Source: an uncultured Clostridium sp. (lineage in GTDB: Bacteria > Bacillota > Clostridia > TANB77 > CAG-508). Taken from it: DNA of 39,511 nt. The DNA is taken from NCBI GenBank assembly GCA_930989765.1, contig CAKNNA010000013.1:1-39511 (forward strand), given 5' to 3'. A program made the translations under genes and the position numbers. This document shows, one piece after another, positions 23,483-31,507 of this stretch (positions are counted from its first letter, which is position 1; every line of letters starts with the position of its first letter). Below the pieces are notes generated by a model. The model was not told the origin of the DNA. It saw nothing but the letters and a program-made list of their open reading frames with translations, and did not search any database.

Positions 23483-23605
23483 CTATTCTCCATCATACTT
23501 GTTATAAAAAAAACAATCGTGATCTACATATCTTTTAATAAAATTATCGAAATTTCTTATTTTTCTTTTTAAAACTACATATATTTTTCTTATAAATCTT
23601 TTCAT
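23483..23605 (-). CDS. Small basic hypothetical protein, 40 residues
   Basis: ATG at 23605 with GGAGGAGA ideally placed upstream and a terminator just downstream. The protein starts MKRFIRKIYVVLKRKIRNFD and ends DCFFYNKYDGE; its basic amphipathic N-terminal half could associate with membrane or nucleic acid. Family not recognised. The 23606-23740 gap upstream contains ATCGAGACTCCCTCGAT-like inverted bases and the promoters of this gene and of the HTH gene. Confidence 0.5.
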   Translation of the reverse strand: MKRFIRKIYVVLKRKIRNFDNFIKRYVDHDCFFYNKYDGE

Positions 23606-23740
23606 TGCGAATCTCCTCCATATTACATAAATTTTTAAAAAATGCTAATAATATTTCTCATATCGAGACTCCCTCGATATGATAGCAAAAAAATATATTA
23701 AAATTAATATAAATTTGTTTATAAAAGGAAATATTTGAGA

Positions 23741-23983
23741 ATGAAGAAATATGAAAATAAAAGAAGAAATGTTATTGGAGATTTAATTAAAAAATATAGA
23801 GAAAATCTTAATTTGGAAAAAGTTGAAGTTTGTAGACAATTACAACTACACGCTGTATATTTAGATTCCACAGAATTAAAACGAATTGAAGACGGAAATC
23901 AAATTGTGAAAGATTTTGAATTAATTGCTCTATGCAAGGTATTAGATATTGATTATGATGATTTAAAAAATTCTATTGAATAA
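23741..23983 (+). CDS. XRE-type HTH regulator, 80 residues
   Basis: Small DNA-binding protein of the Xre/Cro type: NVIGDLIKKYRENLNLEKVEVCRQLQLHAV, then YLDSTELKRIEDGNQIVKDFELIALCKVLDIDYDDL, the usual five-helix layout. ATG 23741 is chosen, with AAGGA 11 nt upstream; TTG 23735, 5 nt from the RBS, is an alternative. It is transcribed away from the leftward genes and probably regulates a local promoter. Confidence 0.75.
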   Translation: MKKYENKRRNVIGDLIKKYRENLNLEKVEVCRQLQLHAVYLDSTELKRIEDGNQIVKDFELIALCKVLDIDYDDLKNSIE

Positions 23984-23988
23984 CTTTT

Positions 23989-24051
23989 TAGATAGCTTTA
24001 AGTTATCTTTTTTTATAATATGAAAGCAAGACTGTTTTGTCTTGCTTTTTA
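23989..24051 (+). terminator. Two tandem terminators
   Basis: A weak hairpin with AGATAGC/GTTATCT and seven T residues is followed by a strong one, AAAGCAAGAC (24023-24032) with GTCTTGCTTT (24039-24048) and a T run. The second can also serve the leftward membrane-protein gene ending at 24117. Confidence 0.75.
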
Positions 24052-24116
24052 TATCATATTTAACATAATTTATATTAAATATCCGAACAGTTTTAACCGT
24101 TTTATAGTATCATTCT

Positions 24117-24554
24117 TTAGTTATTTTTATTTATTGGGCATAAATTCTCTTCCCAAATAGCTTTCTTAACAAAACTTACCATAGATATTCCCCCTATAAC
24201 CAATGTATTAGTAAAAACATATTTGCCATTGAATAATATCCCTTGCAATATATATTCTAAAATATTTTGGTTTGCAGTCATTGAAGGAAATAAAAGATAA
24301 CAAATAAGATCTATAGTAACACTCCAAATTAGTATAGAAAATATTGATAAAATTGCATTTATTTTTTTGTTTTTTATTAAATTAATAGAAATAGTAACAG
24401 AGGCAAATATAAGCATATTTATAATTGGAAATATTAATCCAAGCGATAAATCACTTCCTATAATCATATATGCCATCCAACCTAACATAAAAAATATAGA
24501 CATTATTCTATTCTTATTATATGAACTACCTAACATAAATAATGAATTTATCAT
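24117..24554 (-). CDS. Integral membrane protein, possibly ECF-type S component
   Basis: A 145-residue protein with about four or five membrane segments: RIMSIFFMLGWMAYMIIGSD, LGLIFPIINMLIFASVTISI, AILSIFSILIWSVTIDLICYL, a glycine-containing region near NGKYVFTNTLVIGG, and a short tail. A small hydrophobic protein directly after a DUF4430 gene fits the substrate-binding (S) component of an energy-coupling-factor vitamin transporter, but the sequence match is not strong. RBS GAGGAGG lies about 9 nt upstream. It is the last gene of the HelD operon, 15 bp after the DUF4430 gene. Confidence 0.5.
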   Translation of the reverse strand: MINSLFMLGSSYNKNRIMSIFFMLGWMAYMIIGSDLSLGLIFPIINMLIFASVTISINLIKNKKINAILSIFSILIWSVTIDLICYLLFPSMTANQNILEYILQGILFNGKYVFTNTLVIGGISMVSFVKKAIWEENLCPINKNN

Positions 24555-24569
24555 TTTATTTTTCCTCCT

Positions 24570-24965
24570 CTATTCAAATTTTTCTATTTTAAAATCATAT
24601 TTATCTCCATCTTCTATTTTACAATTTGAAACTCCTGTTGTTGCATATTGTTCATTTACATAATAAGACCAATAATAGTTATCTCCTTGTTCTATTCCCA
24701 TAATTGAAATTATGTATTCACCATATTGAGATGGTTCTGTAATCAAATTTAAATCATCATGGTCTTTTAAAGCTTCAATTAAATATAATTTTTCAGTTTT
24801 AACATTTTTATTATAAATGATATTATTATCTTTATTATATACATTAATAGTTATTTCAGATATACTCTTACTATATTCTTTCTTATAATTATATAATATA
24901 ATCCCTCCAATAATTATAATTAAAAATAATATTATCCCTACAATTATTAATATTCTCTTTTTCAT
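24570..24965 (-). CDS. DUF4430 exported protein (transcobalamin-like C-terminal domain)
   Basis: A 131-residue membrane-anchored extracytoplasmic protein. An N-terminal signal anchor (MKKRILIIVGIILFLIIIIG) is followed by a DUF4430 domain: NVKTEKLYLIEALKDHDDLN, YGEYIISIMGIEQGDNYYWSYYVNEQYATTGVSNCKIEDGDKYDF. The YYWSYYVN and GVSxxxIxDGDxxxF segments are diagnostic. DUF4430 resembles the ligand-covering domain of transcobalamin/intrinsic factor, and such proteins neighbour vitamin uptake systems. No lipobox cysteine is visible. It follows helD by 4 bp. Confidence 0.75.
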   Translation of the reverse strand: MKKRILIIVGIILFLIIIIGGIILYNYKKEYSKSISEITINVYNKDNNIIYNKNVKTEKLYLIEALKDHDDLNLITEPSQYGEYIISIMGIEQGDNYYWSYYVNEQYATTGVSNCKIEDGDKYDFKIEKFE

Positions 24966-24969
24966 TTAT

Positions 24970-27162
24970 TTACTCCTTATATTTATTGTTTGTCATGTTA
25001 ACATGATTAATTTCTTGTCGCAAAGGTCTAACAATATTATCATGATATAGTATATTTAATTCATGTAAAGGTCTAGTCATAGATACATATAATAGTTTCA
25101 TATCAATATTTTTATTTGAGTCATATTCTCCTTCTGAAGCATTTGAAACGATTACTCCATCAAATTCTAAACCTTTTGATAAATAACTTGTTATTGTACA
25201 AATTCCACCATTATATTGCGTATCAGAATTTGTTATATTATTAACATTTATCTTTTCTTTTTTTAGTTCATCAGTTATCCTGCTTGTTTCCATGTTATTT
25301 TTACATATAATAGCTATTGATTTGTATTTCTTCTGTTCATATTCTTTTAAAATATTCTTTATAGAGTCAATTTGATTTTTTTCATTGTTATAATTTTTAT
25401 AATTAACCTTATTTCCATGTCTTATTACTGGTTTGGCACTATTTAAATTAATATAATTAGTTATATTATTAGCTGACAACATTATTTCTGTTGTTGTTCT
25501 ATAACTTTTTAAAAGATATTTTATCTCCACATTATTATTAAAGGTATTATGTACTACTGTATCCCAGTTTTCTATTCCTCTATATTGAAAAATTGATTGA
25601 GCTAGATCTCCAAAAATACTAAAAGTTGCATTTTTTAACAAACTTTTTAAAGCATAAAAACTAAAGTCCCCCAAATCCTGTGCTTCATCTATTGCAACAT
25701 GTTTATATTGGTTATATGGTTCTTCTCCTTGTATTTTACATTTAAGATATATTAACGCACTTAAATCCTCAAACTCAATCTTCTTTTCTTTCATATTTAT
25801 TATATTATTCTGTATTTTTAATTTGTTTTCAGTATAAAATCTTGGTTCCAAATAATTTTCCATACTTGATAGGAAATTTATATATATTTTCTTTATATTA
25901 GGAATAAGATTTTTAAAATATTTATTTATAATAGACTTACACCCATTTTTCAATTCTTTCTCAACTAAATTCAACTTGTTTAATTCATTTTCTTTTGAAT
26001 TAATATTTATATTTTTATCATATTGTATTTTGATATTGTTCCTTATAGTATCATAATTATCCTCTACATATTTTAGTAACATCAACTTCGTTCTGTCTAA
26101 TTTTCTTTTTATACTATTATATATACTAGAATCTTCAATAGAATAATATAAATTTTTAATAAGACTATTTGGTATTATTTCATATCCTTTTAGCACTATA
26201 TTTTTATCAGAAATTATGTCTTCCTCAAATTTCACTATAAATTCATCTAATACTTTTTTGAAGTTCATTGACACTTTAAATTTTTCATATTGTAATGTTT
26301 CTTTACCATTTATAGACTCTATTAACTTTTTTTCTTCATTTATTAATGTTATATCTTCAGATATGACCTCTGCACAAAGTTCCTCGTAAGTTAGCTGTTT
26401 TACATTGTCAACATCTAAATCTGGTAATATATTAGAAATATAATTTATAAAAAACTTGTTTGGACCAATAACTAGATATTGATTCATTTTTACCTGTTCA
26501 CGATAATTATATACTAAATATGCTATTCTATGTAATGCAACTGTAGTTTTGCCACTACCCGCTACTCCTTGTATAATTATATTCTTTGATATTGGTTCTC
26601 GTATAATAGCATTTTGTTCTTGTTGAATGGTTGATACAATATTTTTTAACCTACTATCTGCATTTGAATTTAAATATGGTTTAAGTAATTCGTCATTTGA
26701 AACAGTATCTACATCTTGCATCGACTTTAATTTTCCATGTTCTATTTCATATTGTCTTTTTAATAACAACTTTCCTGTACATATTCCTCCTGGTGCTTTA
26801 TAAGAAGTTTTACCGATATTGCTATCATAATAAATAGATGAAATTGGTGCTCTCCAATCTACTGTTATATTATTATTATCTTCGTCCATCACTCCTACTT
26901 TACCAATATAAAATTTTTCTATTTTTTCTTCTTTATCTCCTTGAAAATCAATTCTTGCAAAATAAGGTTTACCAATATTTCTTTCCATTAGCTTTAGTTT
27001 ACTTGTATACATTTCAAGCAAATTATTTAACATTAGCGAATTATTTGCATATGTTTTTTGTATAACTTCAATTCTTATATTATAATAATCTATAACATCC
27101 TGATACTTATTAATAATATTATCTAAATTTTCTTTTTCTTTTTGAAATTCAGTATTATCCAT
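24970..27162 (-). CDS. helD: HelD-like UvrD/Rep-family ATPase
   Basis: Superfamily-1 motor of 730 residues resembling Bacillus HelD, which removes stalled RNA polymerase from DNA and can confer rifampicin tolerance. Visible: an N-terminal coiled-coil arm (about 1-60), FYIGKVGVMDEDNNNITVDWRAPISSIYY, Walker A GVAGSGKTT (199-207), Walker B/DEAQ in HVAIDEAQDLGDFSF, motif III-IV region FGDLAQSIFQYRG, and motif VI-like MKLLYVSMTRPLHEL. Length is close to the family norm of about 750-780. RBS GGAGAT. It heads an operon with DUF4430 and membrane-protein genes, an unusual pairing. Confidence 0.88.
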   Translation of the reverse strand: MDNTEFQKEKENLDNIINKYQDVIDYYNIRIEVIQKTYANNSLMLNNLLEMYTSKLKLMERNIGKPYFARIDFQGDKEEKIEKFYIGKVGVMDEDNNNITVDWRAPISSIYYDSNIGKTSYKAPGGICTGKLLLKRQYEIEHGKLKSMQDVDTVSNDELLKPYLNSNADSRLKNIVSTIQQEQNAIIREPISKNIIIQGVAGSGKTTVALHRIAYLVYNYREQVKMNQYLVIGPNKFFINYISNILPDLDVDNVKQLTYEELCAEVISEDITLINEEKKLIESINGKETLQYEKFKVSMNFKKVLDEFIVKFEEDIISDKNIVLKGYEIIPNSLIKNLYYSIEDSSIYNSIKRKLDRTKLMLLKYVEDNYDTIRNNIKIQYDKNININSKENELNKLNLVEKELKNGCKSIINKYFKNLIPNIKKIYINFLSSMENYLEPRFYTENKLKIQNNIINMKEKKIEFEDLSALIYLKCKIQGEEPYNQYKHVAIDEAQDLGDFSFYALKSLLKNATFSIFGDLAQSIFQYRGIENWDTVVHNTFNNNVEIKYLLKSYRTTTEIMLSANNITNYINLNSAKPVIRHGNKVNYKNYNNEKNQIDSIKNILKEYEQKKYKSIAIICKNNMETSRITDELKKEKINVNNITNSDTQYNGGICTITSYLSKGLEFDGVIVSNASEGEYDSNKNIDMKLLYVSMTRPLHELNILYHDNIVRPLRQEINHVNMTNNKYKE

Positions 27163-27436
27163 ATTTAATCTCCATTTTAATCATTTCATATAAAATTATA
27201 ACATTAAAATTCTTCCATTTCAATATAATTCATTGGATAAAAGAAAATTAAAATCCTTCTAATTTTTGGTATTAAATATTATTACTCAATAATATTCTAA
27301 AATCGTATTATTTATAAAAAGAATATTTTATACAATATTTGTTTCTTAAGCAATATCTGTTGATTAGATATAAAATTCATGATAGAATATTATTATATAA
27401 AAAATAAAAGTTACGCTTATTTCTAGGAGGTTAATT
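27163..27436. other. Divergent promoter gap between helD and ppa-like gene
   Basis: AT-rich gap with no gene. It contains the palindrome AATATTATT/AATAATATT around 27278-27299, which may be an operator or part of a promoter for either flanking gene. Confidence 0.35.
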
Positions 27437-27775
27437 ATGGAATTAGCAAAAAAATATATTGGTCATAACGTACATGTAACTGTAGACAGAAAATTGGGTT
27501 CTAAACACCCTAATTGGGGGTTTATATATCCCATAAATTATGGTTATATACCTAATACTATCAGCGGTGACGGAGAAGAAGTTGACGCTTATATTCTAGG
27601 TATATTCGAGCCTATTGACTCTTTCGATGGTATTTGTATAGCTATTATTCATCGTTTAAATGAAAATGATGATAAATTAATTGTAGTTCCAGAAGGTACT
27701 AATTATACAGATGAACAAATAAATTGTTTAACAGAATTTCAAGAAAGATTTTTTAGTCACATAATTATAAGGTAA
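27437..27775 (+). CDS. Short inorganic pyrophosphatase-family protein
   Basis: A 112-residue protein of the inorganic diphosphatase (PF00719-like) family in the short form common in clostridia. It shows VTVDRKLGSKHPNWGFIYPINYGYIPNTISGDGEEVDAYILG, where the GYIPxTxxxDGExxDAYILG residues correspond to the pyrophosphate/metal site of family I enzymes, then AIIHRLNENDDKLIVVPEG and FQERFF. It lacks the C-terminal third of classical PPases, so its true substrate may be another phosphoanhydride. RBS AGGAGG 7 nt before the ATG; a strong terminator follows. Confidence 0.75.
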   Translation: MELAKKYIGHNVHVTVDRKLGSKHPNWGFIYPINYGYIPNTISGDGEEVDAYILGIFEPIDSFDGICIAIIHRLNENDDKLIVVPEGTNYTDEQINCLTEFQERFFSHIIIR

Positions 27776-27792
27776 CTTTTATGTTTTATAAT

Positions 27793-27832
27793 TCTCACTT
27801 AATTCTACTGAATTAAGTGAGGTTTTATTTTA
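27793..27832 (+). terminator. Terminator of the pyrophosphatase-like gene
   Basis: CTCACTTAATTC (27794-27805) and GAATTAAGTGAG (27810-27821) form a perfect 12-bp stem with a 4-base loop, followed by GTTTTATTTT. Confidence 0.85.
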
Positions 27833-27911
27833 CATAATCTTTCTTTTCGTTGACTAAATAACTAAAATATAGTATAATTATACTATATTGTTTATAAGGA
27901 GAAATGTAAAA

Positions 27912-28679
27912 ATGAAAAAAATAGTTTTACCAACAAAATCTAAACAAATTCTCGTAATATCTGGAGCTAGTGGATCTGGCAAAACAACTACATGTGCTTT
28001 ACTTCCATTATTGTATCCAAAATATTATGCACATATTCCTTTTGATAGAAGTAGAGCTTCAAGACCAGGTGAATTTGGTTCACGACATGTAGATTTGGAA
28101 ATAATGTTTCAAAAATATAAAGATGGTGAATATTTTAACATAGCCCCTGTAACTCATAATGGTTACGCAGCAATACGTACCGCTGATATTAATAAGGCTT
28201 TTTCAGAAGATAAAGCAGCTGTTATAGAATTTCCACTTGAAAAAATAGATATTCTTGAAAAAACGTTTCCACAAGCAAGTGTAACTGTTGTAGAACTTGT
28301 TGCACCATCTGAAAAAGAACGTCTTAGACGCTTAAAGAAAGATCATAAATACACTGATCAAAGAATTGAAGGTAACGAATATGGTTATGGTAGAATTGAC
28401 AGATATAAGGATAATAATTTGTTAACTATAGATGATCATAATCTTGTCCTTATAACCGAAAGAGATAAATTAGGAGATACAGTTTTTTCAATACATAGAT
28501 ATATGCAAATCCAAAAACTAACACTAGAGCAACTTACAAGTTTTGAAAAAGAAAATGGTTCAAAAGGTGTGCAGAGTTTTTTAAAATCCCTTAAAGTTCC
28601 AAAAAATAATTTTTCAAAAGCAGAAAATTATGAGATCTTAGAACACAAACTTCCAGTAACGGATGATTTCGAACGATAA
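27912..28679 (+). CDS. P-loop nucleotide kinase (guanylate-kinase-like)
   Basis: Soluble P-loop protein of 255 residues. Walker A is SGASGSGKTTT near residues 20-28; RSRASRPGEFGSRHVD resembles the nucleotide-binding SRxxRxGE region of guanylate kinases, and a lid-like VELVAPSEKERLRRLKKDHKYTDQRIEGNEY follows. A C-terminal extension of about 60 residues (after FSIHRYMQIQ) is not part of a classical guanylate kinase. ATG 27912 is used, with AAGGAG 9 nt upstream, rather than the in-frame TTG at 27888, which overlaps that RBS. The true substrate is unknown. It is convergent with the kinase/radical-SAM operon and shares its terminator. Confidence 0.65.
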   Translation: MKKIVLPTKSKQILVISGASGSGKTTTCALLPLLYPKYYAHIPFDRSRASRPGEFGSRHVDLEIMFQKYKDGEYFNIAPVTHNGYAAIRTADINKAFSEDKAAVIEFPLEKIDILEKTFPQASVTVVELVAPSEKERLRRLKKDHKYTDQRIEGNEYGYGRIDRYKDNNLLTIDDHNLVLITERDKLGDTVFSIHRYMQIQKLTLEQLTSFEKENGSKGVQSFLKSLKVPKNNFSKAENYEILEHKLPVTDDFER

Positions 28680-28682
28680 TTA

Positions 28683-28720
28683 TCAAAAATAGCAGAATTT
28701 TAAATCCTGCTATTTTTTGA
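28683..28720. terminator. Bidirectional terminator
   Basis: TCAAAAATAGCAG (28683-28695) and CTGCTATTTTTTGA (28707-28720) form a long stem with T runs on both strands. It ends the rightward kinase gene and the leftward kinase/radical-SAM operon. Confidence 0.85.
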
Positions 28721-28737
28721 TTTTAATAACAAACATA

Positions 28738-29346
28738 TTATAAATCTTTTTTAAAATTATAATCATTTATTATTTCTTCTACTGTTTCTTCTGGTGTTTT
28801 ATAAGTTGTATCAATGATTTTTGTGTTTGGGAATCTATTTAATACAATATCTCTATAATGTTTCTCTACTTTCTCAAATTTTACACAATCAAATAATAAT
28901 TTATCTGATCCTGTAATTTCTTTTCCATTTGATTCTCTCTCTTTTAATCTTTTAATTCTTTCTTCTATTGAAGTTGTAATATAAAAAGAATCCATTTCTG
29001 GATAATCTTTCAGTAATTCTTGTAAAATATTAATTTCTTCAATATCTTCCTCGCTGTTTTGTTCTTTTTTAGTAGCTATATATTTTATTATCCATAATGA
29101 ATCTTGTAATACCAATCCATCATCTTTATAATTTGCAATATCTGTTTCTATAGTTTTTTGCAATAAAGGTTTCCATTCTTCTGGTGGTAACCAATAATCC
29201 AGCTTCCTTACTTTATCTATTGTATTAATATCAGTTAGAAATTTTTTTTGTATTTTAAAAACATTTAGCAATTTTTCATTAATGTTATGTACTATAGTAG
29301 TTTTTCCTGAAAAATCCATGCCACTAAAAAGTTTGATTTTTGCCAT
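28738..29346 (-). CDS. Thymidylate-kinase-like P-loop kinase 1
   Basis: A 202-residue deoxynucleoside/nucleotide-kinase-like enzyme. Walker A GMDFSGKTT is at residues 9-17 and LVLQDSLW is in the DRY-like position. A LID-type segment SIEERIKRLKERESNGKEITGSDK and the C-terminal helix region follow. The Asp-Phe inserted in the P-loop differs from canonical Tmk (EGxDGxGKxT). Last gene of an operon, 17 bp after a second, divergent kinase, so the two probably act in sequence or as a pair on an unusual nucleotide. RBS GAAGGTGA. Confidence 0.7.
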   Translation of the reverse strand: MAKIKLFSGMDFSGKTTIVHNINEKLLNVFKIQKKFLTDINTIDKVRKLDYWLPPEEWKPLLQKTIETDIANYKDDGLVLQDSLWIIKYIATKKEQNSEEDIEEINILQELLKDYPEMDSFYITTSIEERIKRLKERESNGKEITGSDKLLFDCVKFEKVEKHYRDIVLNRFPNTKIIDTTYKTPEETVEEIINDYNFKKDL

Positions 29347-29363
29347 ATATCTTCACCTTCTTA

Positions 29364-29999
29364 TTAATCATTTTTACTACTTATAAATTTTAATATATAG
29401 TCAATACCTTCTTTTATCGAATCATTAGATGAAGTATCAACAATTAGTTTATTGCTATAGTTCTCTTTTGACTTTTCTATTAATTCTTCATAAACTAATT
29501 TATGAAATTTAGGATTTTTTCGATAAAAATCATGTACTGGCGAAACTTTACTTTTTTCCATTCTTTCTTTAATAATTTCAAATGGAGGAATGCAAAAAAC
29601 TTTTAATGATGGCTTAACAAAAAAACCTTTATCAACTAAAGCTTTAGGAATATCATATATGTTATAATCATTATTAGAATATTTTCCGTAAGCACTTATA
29701 TAGGTTGTTATTGCATCATAATATCTATCTTGTAAAAGAATCGTATTAGATTCTTTTAATAATGGTTTAATAACCTCTTGAGTATTTATTATTAAATCTG
29801 TAAGAAAATATGATACTGTAATAGGATTATCTTTTATGCCTAATACTTTTTTAAATTCTTTTCCTAAATCTGTATAAGTCATAGCTCCATGATTATATAC
29901 AGCATTTAAGTTTAAATCTAAAATCTTTTTATTTAACATTTCGCACAATGTTGTTTTTCCACTACAACATATTCCTTCAAACACAATAAAATTATTCAT
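29364..29999 (-). CDS. Thymidylate-kinase-like P-loop kinase 2
   Basis: A 211-residue kinase with Walker A GICCSGKTT (9-17), the substrate/catalytic DRYYDAITTYISAYG segment (the DRY motif seen in thymidylate and deoxynucleoside kinases), and PPFEIIKERMEKSKVSPVHDFYRKNPKF as a lid. The paired cysteines in the P-loop are unusual. It shares little sequence with kinase 1 beyond the fold, arguing against a recent duplication. RBS GGAGGAG. Lies 12 bp after the CYTH gene. Confidence 0.7.
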   Translation of the reverse strand: MNNFIVFEGICCSGKTTLCEMLNKKILDLNLNAVYNHGAMTYTDLGKEFKKVLGIKDNPITVSYFLTDLIINTQEVIKPLLKESNTILLQDRYYDAITTYISAYGKYSNNDYNIYDIPKALVDKGFFVKPSLKVFCIPPFEIIKERMEKSKVSPVHDFYRKNPKFHKLVYEELIEKSKENYSNKLIVDTSSNDSIKEGIDYILKFISSKND

Positions 30000-30011
30000 A
30001 AAACTCCTCCT

Positions 30012-30668
30012 TTATCTCTTATTTAAAAGTATATAACCACGATAATATTTACTATCTTTAGTTAAAGATAGTGGTAAGTTGCTAGCAAGCATTAACTTAT
30101 TTATTTCTATTAAATGTTTATCATACTCATAATCTACATTAGTAGTATTAGGATTTTTCCAATCCTCTATTTCAAGCATTTCTTCATAAACAGATTCACT
30201 TTCATTTTCTTTAAAATACTTTACTTTATCATAAGAAATATATAAACGATCTCTATCTTTTTCAATAATTGTAACTTCTCTTATCATGTTAGCATAAAGA
30301 ATAGGTTTTAACTCTTTTAGTTTTAAGTCTAATTCTTTAATAAATTCATTTACATTTTTATACTGCCCTCTTAATTTTGTTCCTAGTTCTAATTTAGAAA
30401 CATATGGTTTATTAGAATCACACATATTCTTTTTATATAAAAAGCCATGAAATTTTTCTGTTACCATATTACTTCCTCTCATTACATCTCCTCTATTTAA
30501 TACAGTTAAGTTTTGATCATCATAATATGTTTCTTTTTTTTCTTTTATAAATGATTCTATTTTTTTGTATCCTTGTTGATATAAAAAATTTAGAATTTGC
30601 TCTGATGTGCATTCTTTGCCATTGTTTATTAAATATTTTAATTCTCTTTCATAATTTTCAAATTCCAT
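30012..30668 (-). CDS. CYTH-domain triphosphate tunnel protein
   Basis: A 218-residue protein with the CYTH signature ExExK at residues 7-11 (ERELK), followed by alternating charged strands: KETYYDDQNLTVLNRGDVMRGSN, KFHGFLYKK, SKLELGTKLRG, REVTIIEKDRDRLYISYDKV and EEMLEIED, ending KYYRGYILLN. CYTH enzymes form a beta tunnel that binds triphosphates with divalent metals; members include class IV adenylate cyclases, thiamine triphosphatases and RNA/inorganic triphosphatases. The substrate here is unknown, but two kinases and other phosphate enzymes next door suggest a nucleotide or polyphosphorylated intermediate. Confidence 0.75.
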   Translation of the reverse strand: MEFENYERELKYLINNGKECTSEQILNFLYQQGYKKIESFIKEKKETYYDDQNLTVLNRGDVMRGSNMVTEKFHGFLYKKNMCDSNKPYVSKLELGTKLRGQYKNVNEFIKELDLKLKELKPILYANMIREVTIIEKDRDRLYISYDKVKYFKENESESVYEEMLEIEDWKNPNTTNVDYEYDKHLIEINKLMLASNLPLSLTKDSKYYRGYILLNKR

Positions 30669-30681
30669 ATTTACACCATCC

Positions 30682-31476
30682 TTATTTTATACTTATAAAG
30701 GTACCTGTTTCTCTTGGAATATTAATAGCACCATTTTTTATTCTTATATTTTCAAAGTATTTATATAAATTAGCAAGATTTTCTTCTGAAAATCCAGAAA
30801 TAGAAGTAGTTGATTTTAGCCATTCCATTAGGTCCTCTGTTTTTGTAATTGCTAATACATTTTCATACTCAAATCTTTCTACAGAAGAAAAATATTTTTT
30901 CAATATTTGGCTTCCATTTTGAAGATTAAAAGGTAATTGCTCTGTAAAAGCTGTTGAATCTGGATTAAATTGTTTTATAGCTTCATGTAAAAAAGGGCGC
31001 ATCCCTCCATTTCCATCAGTAGCTGAATAAAAATATCCACCTTTTTTTAAAACACGTTTTACTTCTGATAATGCTTTGTTTAAATCTGGTACATGAAAAA
31101 GCATATGATTTGCAATAATCATATCAAAAGCGTTATCTTCAAATGGTATTGATTGAATATCAATTTTTTCAAATGAAACATTAGTATATTGCGAATATTT
31201 TTCTTTTACTAAATCTAACATTCCATCTAAAAAATCTGACAAAATAAGTTTACAGCCTTTTGGAAGTTTGTCTATTCTATTGTTCCAATGACTACCATTT
31301 CCACATCCTAGCTCTAAAATATAAAAATTCTCCTCAAATTTATACTTATCAAATAGCCAATCTGCAAAACTATATTTATTTGTAGTATATTTCTTATAAA
31401 AATTAATTCTCATTGCTAAATTTTTATCATTAGAAAATTGCTTTTCAACATTTTGCGTTTTATTCATAATAGACAT
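30682..31476 (-). CDS. Class I SAM-dependent methyltransferase
   Basis: A 264-residue Rossmann-fold methyltransferase. Motif I LELGCGNG is at about 54-61; motif II-like LILSDFLDGMLDLVKEKY, IDIQSIPFEDNAFDMIIANHMLFHVPDLNKALSEVKRVLKKGGYFYSAT covers motifs III-VI, typical of the UbiE/Methyltransf_11 group acting on small molecules. ATG 31476 is selected for RBS GAGGTGA at 5-nt spacing. Lies between the B12 radical SAM gene (31-bp gap) and the CYTH gene (13-bp gap), so it probably modifies the same product. Confidence 0.85.
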   Translation of the reverse strand: MSIMNKTQNVEKQFSNDKNLAMRINFYKKYTTNKYSFADWLFDKYKFEENFYILELGCGNGSHWNNRIDKLPKGCKLILSDFLDGMLDLVKEKYSQYTNVSFEKIDIQSIPFEDNAFDMIIANHMLFHVPDLNKALSEVKRVLKKGGYFYSATDGNGGMRPFLHEAIKQFNPDSTAFTEQLPFNLQNGSQILKKYFSSVERFEYENVLAITKTEDLMEWLKSTTSISGFSEENLANLYKYFENIRIKNGAINIPRETGTFISIK

Positions 31477-31507
31477 AAAAATCACCTCTATTTTATTTAA
31501 ATTTTAT

